Below are positions 24,117 through 31,813 of a stretch of 47,766 nucleotides of DNA, piece by piece (the stretch's first letter is position 1; every line of letters begins with the position of its first letter). Position numbers and translations under genes: made by a program. This stretch comes from Methanobacteriota archaeon (GTDB lineage: Archaea; Halobacteriota; Methanomicrobia; Methanomicrobiales; Methanospirillaceae). The DNA lies in assembly GCA_029547605.1 (NCBI GenBank), contig JAKPPB010000044.1, forward strand, positions 1 to 47,766, read 5' to 3'. The notes beneath the pieces were generated by a model. It did not search any database, was not told the DNA's origin, and saw only the letters and a list, made by a program, of their open reading frames with translations.

Positions 24117-25745
24117 TCACAGTGCAGGACTGGCTTCGCGTGCAAGGCCCTGCATGCCCACATCTTCTGGGGGCATCGCAGAAAGGACTTCATCCGTGCG
24201 GCCCATTGCGACCACTTTCCCTCCCTTCATCCATGCAACACGGTCGCATGCTTCACGCACGAACTCTATGTCGTGGGAGACGAGGATGAATGTCTGGCCC
24301 ATCTCCTGGCGTGCGTGGAGGATCGAGTGCTTCACGTCGCGCTTGGTGAGGGGGTCCATCGTCCCTGTCGGCTCGTCCAGAATCACGAGGCTCGGCTCTC
24401 GTATCAGCACCTGCGCGAGCGCGACACGGTGGCGCTCGCCCTCCGAGAGCTGATCTGGGTATTGTGAGAGGATGGCGGCGCTCTTGCCAGGGGGAAACCC
24501 GGCCATAGAGAGAGTGATGTGCGCCTTTCTTATCGCAAGTTCTTTTGGGAACTCGAGCCCGATCGCGTCGGTGAGGTTGTCGAGCACAGTCCGGTGAGGG
24601 TACAGGTCATATTCCTGGTGCAGGAGGCCGATGTAGCTCTTGGCCCGCCCCCTCTGGTCGATGCCGGGCTTGGTCATGTCGACCCATTCGTCACCAATGC
24701 GAAAATCCATCACCCCTCCAGTAGGTTCGATGATCCCGGCAATGATGCGGGAGAGTGTCGTCTTTCCCGCGCCGCTCTTCCCGATGAGACCGAATATCTC
24801 CCCGCGGTTGATCTTGAAAGTGACCCCGTTCACAGCCCTGATCAGGCCGCGGTCGGGGGACATGTAGCGCTTGGCCACATCGCGGGCAACCAGGATCTCC
24901 TCGCCGAGATCAACCGCCTGAACTTCTTTTTCATCGTTGAAATCGCGAAGGAAATGTTCAATAACCTCTTCGGGCGCCCCTATCTTTTCAATCCTTCCCT
25001 CTTCCAGAAGGATGGCTCTCGACGCCATATCCCGGATCACCTGAGAAAAATGGGAGGTGACAACGATTCCCATATCCACACTCTTCGCTGCAGCAAGAAG
25101 GGTATTATGCACGATCCTGGCTGTTTCGGGGTCGAGGGTGCCGGTAGGCTCGTCGGCAAAGAGGAGGCGAGGCTCCTTTGCGAGCTGCCTCGCAAGCACG
25201 ACCCGCTGCTTCTCTCCCCCGGAGAGATCCCGTGCGATGTGCATCATGCGGTGCGAGAGGCGGACCTGGTCAAGGAGGTCGGCAGCCCGGTTCACTGCCT
25301 CGTCCTGAGGATATCCCACTTCATCCAGCGCCCGCATCACATTCTCTATCACGCGATCATCACCGTAAAGGGCGAATGTCCTCTGAAACATGATAGCCGT
25401 GCGCTGCATGACAAGGCGCTTCCACTTCTCGTTCTCCGGTTTCCACAGATCCACATCGATAGCCTCGAGAGGCTCCCCGCACCGCGGACAGGGGGTATTC
25501 TCCTCGCTACGCATGCCGAGGTAGTGGTAATGAGGGCAACTGGAGAGGTGATACACGACCGATCCCGACGTGGGGGGTTCATCCACGCCCCGGAGGAGGT
25601 GCATTAGCACACTTTTTCCCGCGCCGCTCCTCCCGATAACCCCGATGATCTCGCCTTGGGGAATATCGAATGAAAGGTTATCCAGGACCTTTTTTCCTGA
25701 ATAGGACATGGACAGGTCCATAACGGATATAAATGGAGATTTCAT
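24117..25745 (-). CDS. atwA: Methyl-coenzyme M reductase activation component A2 (AtwA), tandem ABC ATPase
   Basis: AtwA is the ATP-using component that supports reductive activation of the nickel F430 of methyl-coenzyme M reductase. The 542-residue product has two ABC domains: Walker A GRSGAGKS (38-45), signature LSGGE (174-178) and Walker B (about 194-199) in the first; Walker A GKSGAGKT (322-329), LSEGE (433-437) and LVILDEP (453-459) in the second. The first half carries an insertion with Cys70, Cys86 and Cys89, the 'PCPRCGEPLEAID' segment, typical of A2 and probably metal-binding. There are no membrane segments. GAGGAT lies before the ATG. The gene is followed by a T8 run; DUF134 lies upstream on the same strand. 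Confidence 0.93.
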   Translation of the reverse strand: MKSPFISVMDLSMSYSGKKVLDNLSFDIPQGEIIGVIGRSGAGKSVLMHLLRGVDEPPTSGSVVYHLSSCPHYHYLGMRSEENTPCPRCGEPLEAIDVDLWKPENEKWKRLVMQRTAIMFQRTFALYGDDRVIENVMRALDEVGYPQDEAVNRAADLLDQVRLSHRMMHIARDLSGGEKQRVVLARQLAKEPRLLFADEPTGTLDPETARIVHNTLLAAAKSVDMGIVVTSHFSQVIRDMASRAILLEEGRIEKIGAPEEVIEHFLRDFNDEKEVQAVDLGEEILVARDVAKRYMSPDRGLIRAVNGVTFKINRGEIFGLIGKSGAGKTTLSRIIAGIIEPTGGVMDFRIGDEWVDMTKPGIDQRGRAKSYIGLLHQEYDLYPHRTVLDNLTDAIGLEFPKELAIRKAHITLSMAGFPPGKSAAILSQYPDQLSEGERHRVALAQVLIREPSLVILDEPTGTMDPLTKRDVKHSILHARQEMGQTFILVSHDIEFVREACDRVAWMKGGKVVAMGRTDEVLSAMPPEDVGMQGLAREASPAL

Positions 25746-25825
25746 GGTATCCTCACAGGTGACTATTCACGGTTCCTCAACAGACCCCGGACCGAAGCGA
25801 GAGAATTTTTCCATCGGCCCAGGCC

Positions 25826-25846
25826 TATTAATATTTCTCATATGAG
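25826..25846 (-). promoter_or_regulatory. atwA promoter: TATA box (ATATTAATA) with CTCATATGAG palindrome
   Basis: On the minus strand the order is CTCATATGAG (25837-25846) and then ATATTAATA (25826-25834), so a start near 25804 would give a leader of about 60 nt. The same palindrome lies beside the DUF5320 promoter at 27019-27034. Confidence 0.55.
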
Positions 25847-25937
25847 TAGAATAACATAAAAGTAGTGATAGTATCATCAGGGGCCTTCAGACAGGCAGGA
25901 TGAAGAAGCAGGTGTGCCGGCACACTTCTCTGTCTGC

Positions 25938-26327
25938 CTACTGGCTGTCCTGGGGAGGATATTTGGAAAAACGGGGACATTTCCGGGGACAGAGACCTTT
26001 GATAGCCCTCGGACAGCCCCCGATCTGGAGTGTCTTGCCGCTTGTCAGCGCATCGGCAACCTTCCTCCTTGCGGTATGAAGATCGCGCCAGGCGGTTCTC
26101 CGCGAGACCCCGAGAACCCCCGCAGCTTCTTCCTGCTCCATTCCTTCGAGGTCAACAAGGCGAAGGAGTTCCAACTCATCAGGAAGCAGGGTGATAACAA
26201 CCCCGTCCTCATTGGGGCAGCATTCAGGTGAAAAGCAGCGGGACGAGACATTTTTATCTATCGCCCTCGGTATCCTGGGTCTGCCTCTCCTGCGGGCTGC
26301 AACCGGGACTGGGGAGTCTTCGTCCAT
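25938..26327 (-). CDS. DUF134 family HTH protein
   Basis: The 129-residue product has the DUF134 hallmarks: an R/K-rich 'RRRGRPRIPR' near the N-terminus, 'PDELELLRLVDLEGMEQEEA' and the helix-turn-helix 'AAGVLGVSRRTAWRDLHTAR' at about residues 70-110, similar to sigma-like HTH domains. The end has a cysteine cluster 'GGCPRAIKGLCPRKCPRFSK'. DUF134 proteins often lie beside DUF5320 and NifX-like genes in archaea and bacteria; they are likely DNA-binding regulators, but the target is not known. The ATG at 26327 is chosen because the frame beyond it is not family-like. A GAATATAGGG box lies at about 26412-26421 on this strand. It sits between two genes that share a palindrome, so it is the best candidate to bind it. 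Confidence 0.85.
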   Translation of the reverse strand: MDEDSPVPVAARRRGRPRIPRAIDKNVSSRCFSPECCPNEDGVVITLLPDELELLRLVDLEGMEQEEAAGVLGVSRRTAWRDLHTARRKVADALTSGKTLQIGGCPRAIKGLCPRKCPRFSKYPPQDSQ

Positions 26328-26718
26328 GATAGATATGTCAACCGGGATTACATTAGACCTTCTGATGGAGTGAATTAAGGGGTTGTATGAAATGGGAAAG
26401 GGATAATGCCCTATATTCCCGGTTATGTACCTTTTTATTCGCAATCTTTCATGAGATGTACAATATCGAGATACCGCTCTGGTTCTTCCCGGAATATCTT
26501 CCTTCGCGAGGACTTTGACCTCTGCTGCTCCCTGGCGATACAAAGTGCCGTCCTCAGGGGGATGGTCCTGACCTGGAACTGGGTATTATGACGGGGGGTC
26601 GGGGGAGAAGGTGATGTTTCTCCGGGGGGCATTCCTCCAGTTTCTCGCGCCTGTTCAGCCATATTGGATAAATCCTGGAATACTCCGTTTTCTGTCCGCT
26701 CTCCTGACTGTCCCGTTT
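26328..26718. other. 391-bp gap between DUF134 and DUF5320
   Basis: I see no supported gene. The minus strand holds a possible DUF134 promoter (box at about 26412-26421). Two weak frames exist, a 110-codon minus-strand frame (26435-26767) that overlaps the DUF5320 gene end, and a 61-codon plus-strand frame (26406-26591); neither shows a domain or ribosome site. Decayed coding sequence is possible. Confidence 0.4.
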
Positions 26719-26982
26719 TCAACAGAAACAGCGACTGCGGTGTCCGCCTCCGAATCTCCGTCCGCAACCCCTTGGGATGCCTCCCCTGCCCAGACCATAG
26801 TACCCGGGTGGAGCATTCCCTGGCTGGACAGGAGGAGTCCCCTGCGGAGTCTCCTGTGGGCCTTCAGCATCCTGTGCCTGGCTCTGCCCGGCAATAGGGG
26901 TTCCGTATGCCCTGCAGCGACCCGTTCCCCATCCCGTCATGGGACCGCGTCCGAGCGGTCCCGTTCCATCAAATCCTGGCAT
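26719..26982 (-). CDS. DUF5320 family protein
   Basis: The 87-residue product opens 'MPGFDGTGPLGRGPMTGWG', the hallmark of DUF5320, which in many anaerobes and archaea accompanies NifX-like and DUF134 proteins. The middle is rich in proline, glutamine and glycine, and the end is a cysteine and arginine-rich 'RGCGRRFGGGHRSRCFC'. Family members commonly end in a coiled coil, which is absent here. There is no NifX-like partner in the window. Upstream lie a GTAATTAAGG box and the TTACTCATATGAGTAA palindrome, so expression is probably controlled. Confidence 0.8.
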   Translation of the reverse strand: MPGFDGTGPLGRGPMTGWGTGRCRAYGTPIAGQSQAQDAEGPQETPQGTPPVQPGNAPPGYYGLGRGGIPRGCGRRFGGGHRSRCFC

Positions 26983-27011
26983 ATCTCTTCAGCCTTCCTG
27001 TGGGCCCTGTG

Positions 27012-27034
27012 CCCTTAATTACTCATATGAGTAA
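27012..27034 (-). promoter_or_regulatory. DUF5320 promoter with 16-bp perfect palindrome TTACTCATATGAGTAA
   Basis: The palindrome at 27019-27034 directly precedes, on the minus strand, a TATA-like AATTAAGG at about 27012-27018, some 35 nt before ATG 26982. It would cover the BRE position and block or recruit TFB. A 10-bp core of it recurs at 25837-25846. Confidence 0.6.
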
Positions 27035-27142
27035 AAATACATCAAGATGTTGTTGGGGGCAACCTCGTGGGGGAGGGGGAAGCGGCCTTCGCATAACGCG
27101 GATGGAATTGGAGGTCTTCTCTCCAATGAACTATGCCGAAAA

Positions 27143-27634
27143 TCATGTGTCAAATTGCTCGCAGGTATACCCGTGCGAGGCGAGCACTGTCCTGCAGTGG
27201 CGGGCAAACTGCGCTTCGGGCAGGGCTGAAGCGGGCAGGACTTCGCACTCCCAGATTTGCCGGAGCAGGGGGTCGGCAGTCGAGAGCGAGGACTTTCCCT
27301 TCACCTTCCCCACTTCGGATCCCGCCTTGTCGAGGATGCGCATGGTGCAGCACCTGAAGGTTCGGCAGATGCCGGGCCGCGAGGAGTAGATCGTGCAGAC
27401 GAAGGTCCCGTCACCCCGCTTCCGAAGAAAAGGGCACCACCCTGTCTCGTAGGCGGGAGGAGTCCCCGACAGAAAGAGGTCACGAAAGTCAGGATTGACC
27501 TGCACAGGAATCCGCTCTCCGGTCACCAGGACGAGGAGAGTGTGGGAGAATGAGGAGAGGCTCTTCTCGACATGCATGTGGCGGCCGAGGCTCATGCAGC
27601 ACTTTCCGCACCGTGTACAGGTAAATTCCGTCAT
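27143..27634 (-). CDS. YkgJ-family cysteine-cluster protein
   Basis: The 163-residue product begins 'MTEFTCTRCGKCCMSLG', a Cys6-x2-Cys9-x2-Cys12-Cys13 cluster. Further cysteines include Cys67 of 'GWCPFLRKRGDG', Cys79 and Cys89 of 'FVCTIYSSRPGICRTFRCC', matching the Zn- or Fe-S-binding YkgJ/CxxCxxCC family. The biochemical role of the family is unclear, although some relatives act on flagellar or secreted proteins. A TATA box at 27657-27664 lies 27 nt before the ATG, so the transcript appears leaderless. The opposite strand frames are shadows. Confidence 0.85.
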   Translation of the reverse strand: MTEFTCTRCGKCCMSLGRHMHVEKSLSSFSHTLLVLVTGERIPVQVNPDFRDLFLSGTPPAYETGWCPFLRKRGDGTFVCTIYSSRPGICRTFRCCTMRILDKAGSEVGKVKGKSSLSTADPLLRQIWECEVLPASALPEAQFARHCRTVLASHGYTCEQFDT

Positions 27635-27656
27635 CTTATCGCGACTCCGTCCGGAA

Positions 27657-27664
27657 CTTTATAT
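27657..27664 (-). promoter_or_regulatory. TATA box of the YkgJ-family gene
   Basis: The minus strand reads CATATAAAG, centred about 27 nt before ATG 27634. Confidence 0.6.
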
Positions 27665-27835
27665 GATGGTGAGAGGCAGGGAAGAAAGCCCAGTCCCTCC
27701 TGTAAATCCCGCTCCTGGTTTACCATGGGAGCCTCCCTGCAAGGCGTATTCGCCTGGGAGACAAAAAAGAGAGGGCAAGGGCGCGTGATCCATGGAGTGT
27801 CACCGGAAGGGTACCTCTTCTGCTCCTGACCTTCT

Positions 27836-28669
27836 TCATGCAGGATCCCCGGGATCCATGAATGCCTCGAGCAGTCTCGTCATCGTCATGTGATAGCCCA
27901 GGCGTTCTTCAAGAAAGCTTTCTGACCTCTCGTCCCGGGAAAGGGGCACAAAGGCGAACGGGTACTCGATATCCCAGAGCACCAGGCCGTCCGGGGGAGC
28001 AGGGGCAAGCCGGGCACCCGCGTCACCGTTGAGGCGGGCAGAGATGACCTCCTCTCCGCCAGCCCCCGTCCCTGCCAGGAGGAGTGCAGCGGCCATGTAC
28101 CTGACCATGTGCCAGAGATAACTCTCGGCACGGACCTCGAAGACGCAGAGTCCGTCTTCCTTAAAGACAGTTGCGGAGATTACCTTCCGGAGCGGGTCTC
28201 GTCCCTCAACCCTGGCGAAGAGCGAGAAGTCATGGATTCCGTCGAAGCGCCGTGCTGCCCGCGCCATGGCGTCCACGTCAAGGGCCCGGTCCTTGAAATA
28301 ATACCGGTAGGTCCGGCTTATTGCATGGTGCCGTGGGTGGAAGCCGGGCTCCACCTTTGCATACCCCGTGATCCAGATATCTGGCGGCAGCCTCCGGCCC
28401 AGTGCGGAGATTGCGCGCTCGGGAACGCGCGTGGAGAACGAGAATACCTGAGCCCTGGCGTGGACACCCCGGTCGGTTCTTCCGGCCGCGAGGAAACCCG
28501 AGTCACGGTGGCTGGAGAAGAGGTCAAGGTGCATGCATGCGCTGACAAACTCGCCTTCCACCGTCCGGAGCCCCGGCTGCATCTGGGACCCGGAGAACCC
28601 GTCTCCCAGGTACCCGCAACGGAAGGCCAGTCTCAGCGGGGCTGCATCCCCCTGGTAAACTTCTTCCAT
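27836..28669 (-). CDS. truA: tRNA pseudouridine synthase A (TruA)
   Basis: TruA converts uridines 38-40 of tRNAs into pseudouridine. The 277-residue product has the catalytic 'AAGRTDRGVHARAQV' (Asp in R-T-D-R-G-V-H) and the family segments 'RTYRYYF' and 'SYLWHMVRYM'. The N-terminus 'LAFRCGYLGDGFSGSQMQPG' is typical, so the ATG at 28669 adds only a short extension. It overlaps the end of the PHP gene by 37 nt, a larger overlap than elsewhere in the window; no alternative downstream start is visible before the conserved domain. Confidence 0.94.
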   Translation of the reverse strand: MEEVYQGDAAPLRLAFRCGYLGDGFSGSQMQPGLRTVEGEFVSACMHLDLFSSHRDSGFLAAGRTDRGVHARAQVFSFSTRVPERAISALGRRLPPDIWITGYAKVEPGFHPRHHAISRTYRYYFKDRALDVDAMARAARRFDGIHDFSLFARVEGRDPLRKVISATVFKEDGLCVFEVRAESYLWHMVRYMAAALLLAGTGAGGEEVISARLNGDAGARLAPAPPDGLVLWDIEYPFAFVPLSRDERSESFLEERLGYHMTMTRLLEAFMDPGDPA

Positions 28670-29301
28670 GTGTTGCGCAGGGACTGCCGGGTGTAAGTCC
28701 GAAGCGGTGTCATCCTTCCAGTGGCGACCGTCCTTCCAGCCCGGATGGCCCCGATGATCGACGCACTGTCCGGCTCCGCTTCGACGAGCGTCCTTCCATA
28801 GCCTACGAATCGTGCGTTGTGGGCATCGGACCCTCCCACGCAGGGTTTCCCTATACGCCGGGCGATCCGCGCGGCTTTGCGGTTTGCTGATCCCACGATG
28901 TACCTGCTGTTGAAGACCTCGATCGCGTCCACCTCCGACAGCGGTGACCGCTGCCTCCTGGCGACACCGTGGCGCCAGATATGGAAGGGGTGCGGGAGAA
29001 CCACGAGGCCGCCGAGCGTGCGGGCATGCCTGATGGTCTCGGTCACCTCAAGGCCGCGTGGGATGGGGGTGGTGATCCCGAGGACAAGCAGGTGTCCCTG
29101 GAGAGTGGAGACCTCTATTCCCGGGATGATGATGACCCTCGCCGGGACAGCCAGGGCATGGAGGGCGCCTTCGACCGTGTCGTGGTCGGTGATGGCAATC
29201 GCATCAAGGCCCACGAGCTCCGCCCTCCTGATGACCTCTTCTACGCTGCTCTCACCGTCCCGGGAATACCTGGTGTGAATGTGCAGGTCGCAGTTCAGCA
29301 T
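28633..29301 (-). CDS. PHP-domain metallophosphoesterase
   Basis: The 222-residue product has the polymerase-and-histidinol-phosphatase fold motifs: 'CDLHIHTRYSRDGESS' at the N-terminus (metal-binding H-x-H), 'AITDHDTVEG' with the TDHD motif, 'IIIPGIEVST', 'VVLPHPFHIWRHG' and 'GSDAH' near residue 160. Substrate is unknown; family members include phosphatases, nucleases and ribose 1,2-cyclic phosphate phosphodiesterase. It overlaps truA downstream. A TTAATATC box on this strand at about 29328-29336 may drive it, back to back with the dihydropteroate-synthase-like gene. Confidence 0.85.
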   Translation of the reverse strand: MLNCDLHIHTRYSRDGESSVEEVIRRAELVGLDAIAITDHDTVEGALHALAVPARVIIIPGIEVSTLQGHLLVLGITTPIPRGLEVTETIRHARTLGGLVVLPHPFHIWRHGVARRQRSPLSEVDAIEVFNSRYIVGSANRKAARIARRIGKPCVGGSDAHNARFVGYGRTLVEAEPDSASIIGAIRAGRTVATGRMTPLRTYTRQSLRNTWKKFTRGMQPR

Positions 29302-29343
29302 CTGATCATACCTTTTTTGTCCTCCGTGATATTAAGAAGACTT

Positions 29344-30756
29344 ATGCGAATACTCCTGCCCACCGGGAGAGCGACTGTCGAAGTGGTCAGGAAGGCTGCA
29401 GCCGGGATTGACGCGAGGGTCGTGGTCACCGGGAAGATCGCCTCGTTTCTTGCGCCGGCCACGCTGCTCGCGCTCCTTTCGGAAGGGGACTATGATATGG
29501 CCATTGTTTCTGGGATGTGCACCGCCTCGTTCGCAGAGGTGGAGGAGGCGACCGGCGTCCCTGTCTACCTCGGTCCCCGACACGCCGCAGACCTCGCCCT
29601 TGTCCTCCCGCTGCTGCCGGAGATTACGCTCTCGAGAACGGTCCCTGCAGACGAGTTCCTCGCCGGGGAGAGGCGAAGGGAAGCGGAGTTGCGTATTGCC
29701 CGCACCGAGGAGGAGGCCGATTTTCTCTATTCTGTCAGGGGGGTGAAGATCGGGGGAGGTTCACGCATCAAGGTCCTTGCAGAGATCATGGACGCACACC
29801 GGGTGGCCGATCTCCACGAGAGGGTGGAGCACCTCTTCGCGGCAGGTGCAGACATTGTCGACCTCGGCTTTGGGTTCGACGCCACTCCCGATCAGGTCTG
29901 CGCCGCCTTCTCTTCCCTGGACGATATCGACCGGCCACTTTCCGTGGATACGCAGGACCCTGCCCTGATCGCAGCAGCCCTGCCGAGGGCAGACCTGGTC
30001 CTCTCGCTCCAGGAGGAGAATATCCCCCGGGTGGGGGAACTTGTTGCCAGGGCAGGTGCATGCGCAGTGGTGGTCCCGGGAAGGAAAGGGCTCTCCGCGA
30101 ACCTGGCGATGGCAAGGGACGCAGGAGTCGAATGCCTGCTGGCAGACCCCCTCCTCCCACCCGCGGGCTCGGGCCTGGTCAAGTCCCTCGCCAGGTTTGG
30201 GGGCTGGGATGTGCCGCTCTTCTTTGGAGCGGGCAACGTGGTCGAGCTCCTGGACGCAGACTCGATCGGTGCGAATGCGCTCCTCTGCGCAATGGCCGCC
30301 GAGGTCGGTGCCGCGGTCGTCTTCACGAGCGAGCACAGCGACAAAACGAGGGGGTCCATCCGGGAGATGAGGAGGGCGTCAGAGATGATGGTCCTCTCGT
30401 GCGGCAGGCCCTATCCCAAGGACCTCGGCCTCGACCTCCTCGTGATCAAGGAGAAGCGGAGGCGGAGGGAGCCGCCACTTGAATATCGTGACTGCGTGCA
30501 GGCAGGACCGGTACCGGAAGAGATCGAGTACGACCCACGCGGGAATTTCCGCATCGGGATAGAGGGGAGCGATATCGTCGCGGTCATCAGGGACCGGGCA
30601 TACAGGGGGACCTCCTGGGCGGAGGTCTTCTCGACACTCCTTGCCGAGGGGGAGGTTTCCCTCCTCGACCATGCCGCGTACCTGGGAAAAGAGCTGTACA
30701 AGGCAGAGCTTGCGATCAGGTTCGGCCGCAGTTTCGAGCAGGACGGGCCATTCTGA
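29344..30756 (+). CDS. Dihydropteroate-synthase-like protein (archaeal, DUF6513)
   Basis: The 470-residue product has an N-terminal domain of the archaeal DUF6513 type, about residues 1-140, and then a TIM-barrel like dihydropteroate synthase: 'AAGADIVDLGFGFDATP' and 'RPLSVDTQDPALI' correspond to the pterin-binding strands. Methanogens build methanopterin, not folate, and family members of this type have been proposed to act in that pathway; the exact reaction here is not established. ATG 29344 is close to the promoter box, so the leader would be short; a later start is possible. The next gene on the strand is 83 nt away. Confidence 0.82.
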   Translation: MRILLPTGRATVEVVRKAAAGIDARVVVTGKIASFLAPATLLALLSEGDYDMAIVSGMCTASFAEVEEATGVPVYLGPRHAADLALVLPLLPEITLSRTVPADEFLAGERRREAELRIARTEEEADFLYSVRGVKIGGGSRIKVLAEIMDAHRVADLHERVEHLFAAGADIVDLGFGFDATPDQVCAAFSSLDDIDRPLSVDTQDPALIAAALPRADLVLSLQEENIPRVGELVARAGACAVVVPGRKGLSANLAMARDAGVECLLADPLLPPAGSGLVKSLARFGGWDVPLFFGAGNVVELLDADSIGANALLCAMAAEVGAAVVFTSEHSDKTRGSIREMRRASEMMVLSCGRPYPKDLGLDLLVIKEKRRRREPPLEYRDCVQAGPVPEEIEYDPRGNFRIGIEGSDIVAVIRDRAYRGTSWAEVFSTLLAEGEVSLLDHAAYLGKELYKAELAIRFGRSFEQDGPF

Positions 30757-30839
30757 CCGGAACACGAAGGAGCTTTGTGACTGCTGCCCTCTCCTCACCA
30801 TGGTTTAAAGCCAACGCCTCCCCAGTATGATGGAGGATC

Positions 30840-31211
30840 ATGCAACTACGGGGCATCACCACGGACCTCCTCGACCTCCTGCTGGAGGTGGGGAGGGATC
30901 GCCATCCTTACGAGTTCGCGGGGGTGGTCATGGAAGAAGGAGGCCTGCTCCAGGAGCTCTTCCTCCTCCCGGGGACCGTGAGCAGCGAGGAGAGCGCAAG
31001 CCTCTTCTACGACATGATGCCTCTTGATACCCACGTGGCCGGCAGCGCTCACAGCCATCCGAATGGTGTTCTCTCCCCATCGAACGCAGATCTCTCCTTT
31101 TTCCCAAGGATCGGGCGCTATCACATCATCGTGGGGTTCCCATACACGAGGGAGGCCTGGCGGTGCTACCGGGCGAACGGGGAACCCATGGCGCTGGAGG
31201 TCGTAGGATGA
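30840..31211 (+). CDS. JAMM/MPN+ domain metalloprotease
   Basis: The 123-residue product has the complete JAMM signature: Glu25 in 'PYEFAGVV', then His71-x-His73-x7-Ser81-x2-Asp84 in 'HSHPNGVLSPSNAD', the zinc-binding set of isopeptidases that remove ubiquitin-like modifiers. In archaea, such enzymes act on SAMP-type ubiquitin-like proteins or on cysteine metabolism, but the small size gives no hint of which. GGAGG lies just before the ATG and a GGTTTAAAGCC box about 34 nt upstream. The stop overlaps the ribL ATG by 4 nt (ATGA), tying it translationally to flavin synthesis. Confidence 0.9.
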   Translation: MQLRGITTDLLDLLLEVGRDRHPYEFAGVVMEEGGLLQELFLLPGTVSSEESASLFYDMMPLDTHVAGSAHSHPNGVLSPSNADLSFFPRIGRYHIIVGFPYTREAWRCYRANGEPMALEVVG

Positions 31212-31687
31212 AGCGGGTGGTTGCGACCGGGACGTTCGATCTCCTCCACCCCGGGCATGTCTATTACCTCGAGGAATCCCGGCGGCTCGGTGACGAGCTG
31301 TATGTGATCGTCGCAAGGGACAGGAACGTCCGTCACAAGCCAAGGCCTGTCATCCCCGAGGAACAGAGAGTGAGGATGGTCGCAGCACTCAGGCCTGTAG
31401 ACCATGCGGTCCTTGGGGATCTCAATGACATGTTCAGGCCGATCGAGGAGATACGTCCCGCGGTCATCACGTTCGGGTTCAACCAGCACTTCGAAGAGGA
31501 GAGCATCAGGAGGGAGCTTGAGAGACGCGGGCTCTCTGTCGAACTGGTACGGATCGGACGCTACCTGGGAGACCGCTACTGCAGCTCGAGCGGGATAGTC
31601 AGGCAGGTGCTCACCCGTTACCAGAACGGGCCGCAATCACGGGGAATTGGCCAGGATGATGAGCATTTTGGCCGAAACGACCCCTGA
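31208..31687 (+). CDS. ribL: FAD synthetase RibL (archaeal)
   Basis: RibL adenylates FMN to FAD in archaea. The 159-residue nucleotidyltransferase has 'VVATGTFDLLHPGHVYYLEE' with the HPGH signature (residues 14-17) and, near residue 125, 'YCSSSGIVRQVL', matching the second conserved ISSTxI-like motif. The start overlaps the JAMM gene stop by 4 nt; 'ATGAAGCGGGTGG' is the natural start. RibK, RibB and RibL all occur in this window, though at separate loci. Confidence 0.92.
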   Translation: MKRVVATGTFDLLHPGHVYYLEESRRLGDELYVIVARDRNVRHKPRPVIPEEQRVRMVAALRPVDHAVLGDLNDMFRPIEEIRPAVITFGFNQHFEEESIRRELERRGLSVELVRIGRYLGDRYCSSSGIVRQVLTRYQNGPQSRGIGQDDEHFGRNDP

Positions 31688-31732
31688 ACGCCGCCGGGTG
31701 CGGCTCGGCATCCCAGATCCGTAGAGGGAACC

Positions 31733-31758
31733 ATATTAATCTGGAAGGTAATATAAGG
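31733..31758 (+). promoter_or_regulatory. Encapsulin operon promoter with inverted repeat over the TATA box
   Basis: ATATTA (31733-31738) and TAATAT (31749-31754) form an inverted repeat separated by 10 bp, and the second arm is part of the TAATATAAGG box. The expected start is near 31778 with a 36-nt leader to ATG 31814. The geometry suits a metal- or redox-sensing repressor; the factor is unknown. Confidence 0.5.
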
Positions 31759-31813
31759 CTAAAGAGGGGTCTCATTCAACCAGGCCCTTGTACAATTTGA
31801 GGATTGATGAGGT

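Noticed and set aside
26435-26767. A 110-codon minus-strand gene before DUF134
   Set aside because: It overlaps the conserved DUF5320 gene end in another frame, has no family resemblance and lacks a promoter or ribosome site.
27664-27835. Small frames between truA and the YkgJ gene
   Set aside because: They are opposite-strand shadows or lack start signals and domain similarity.
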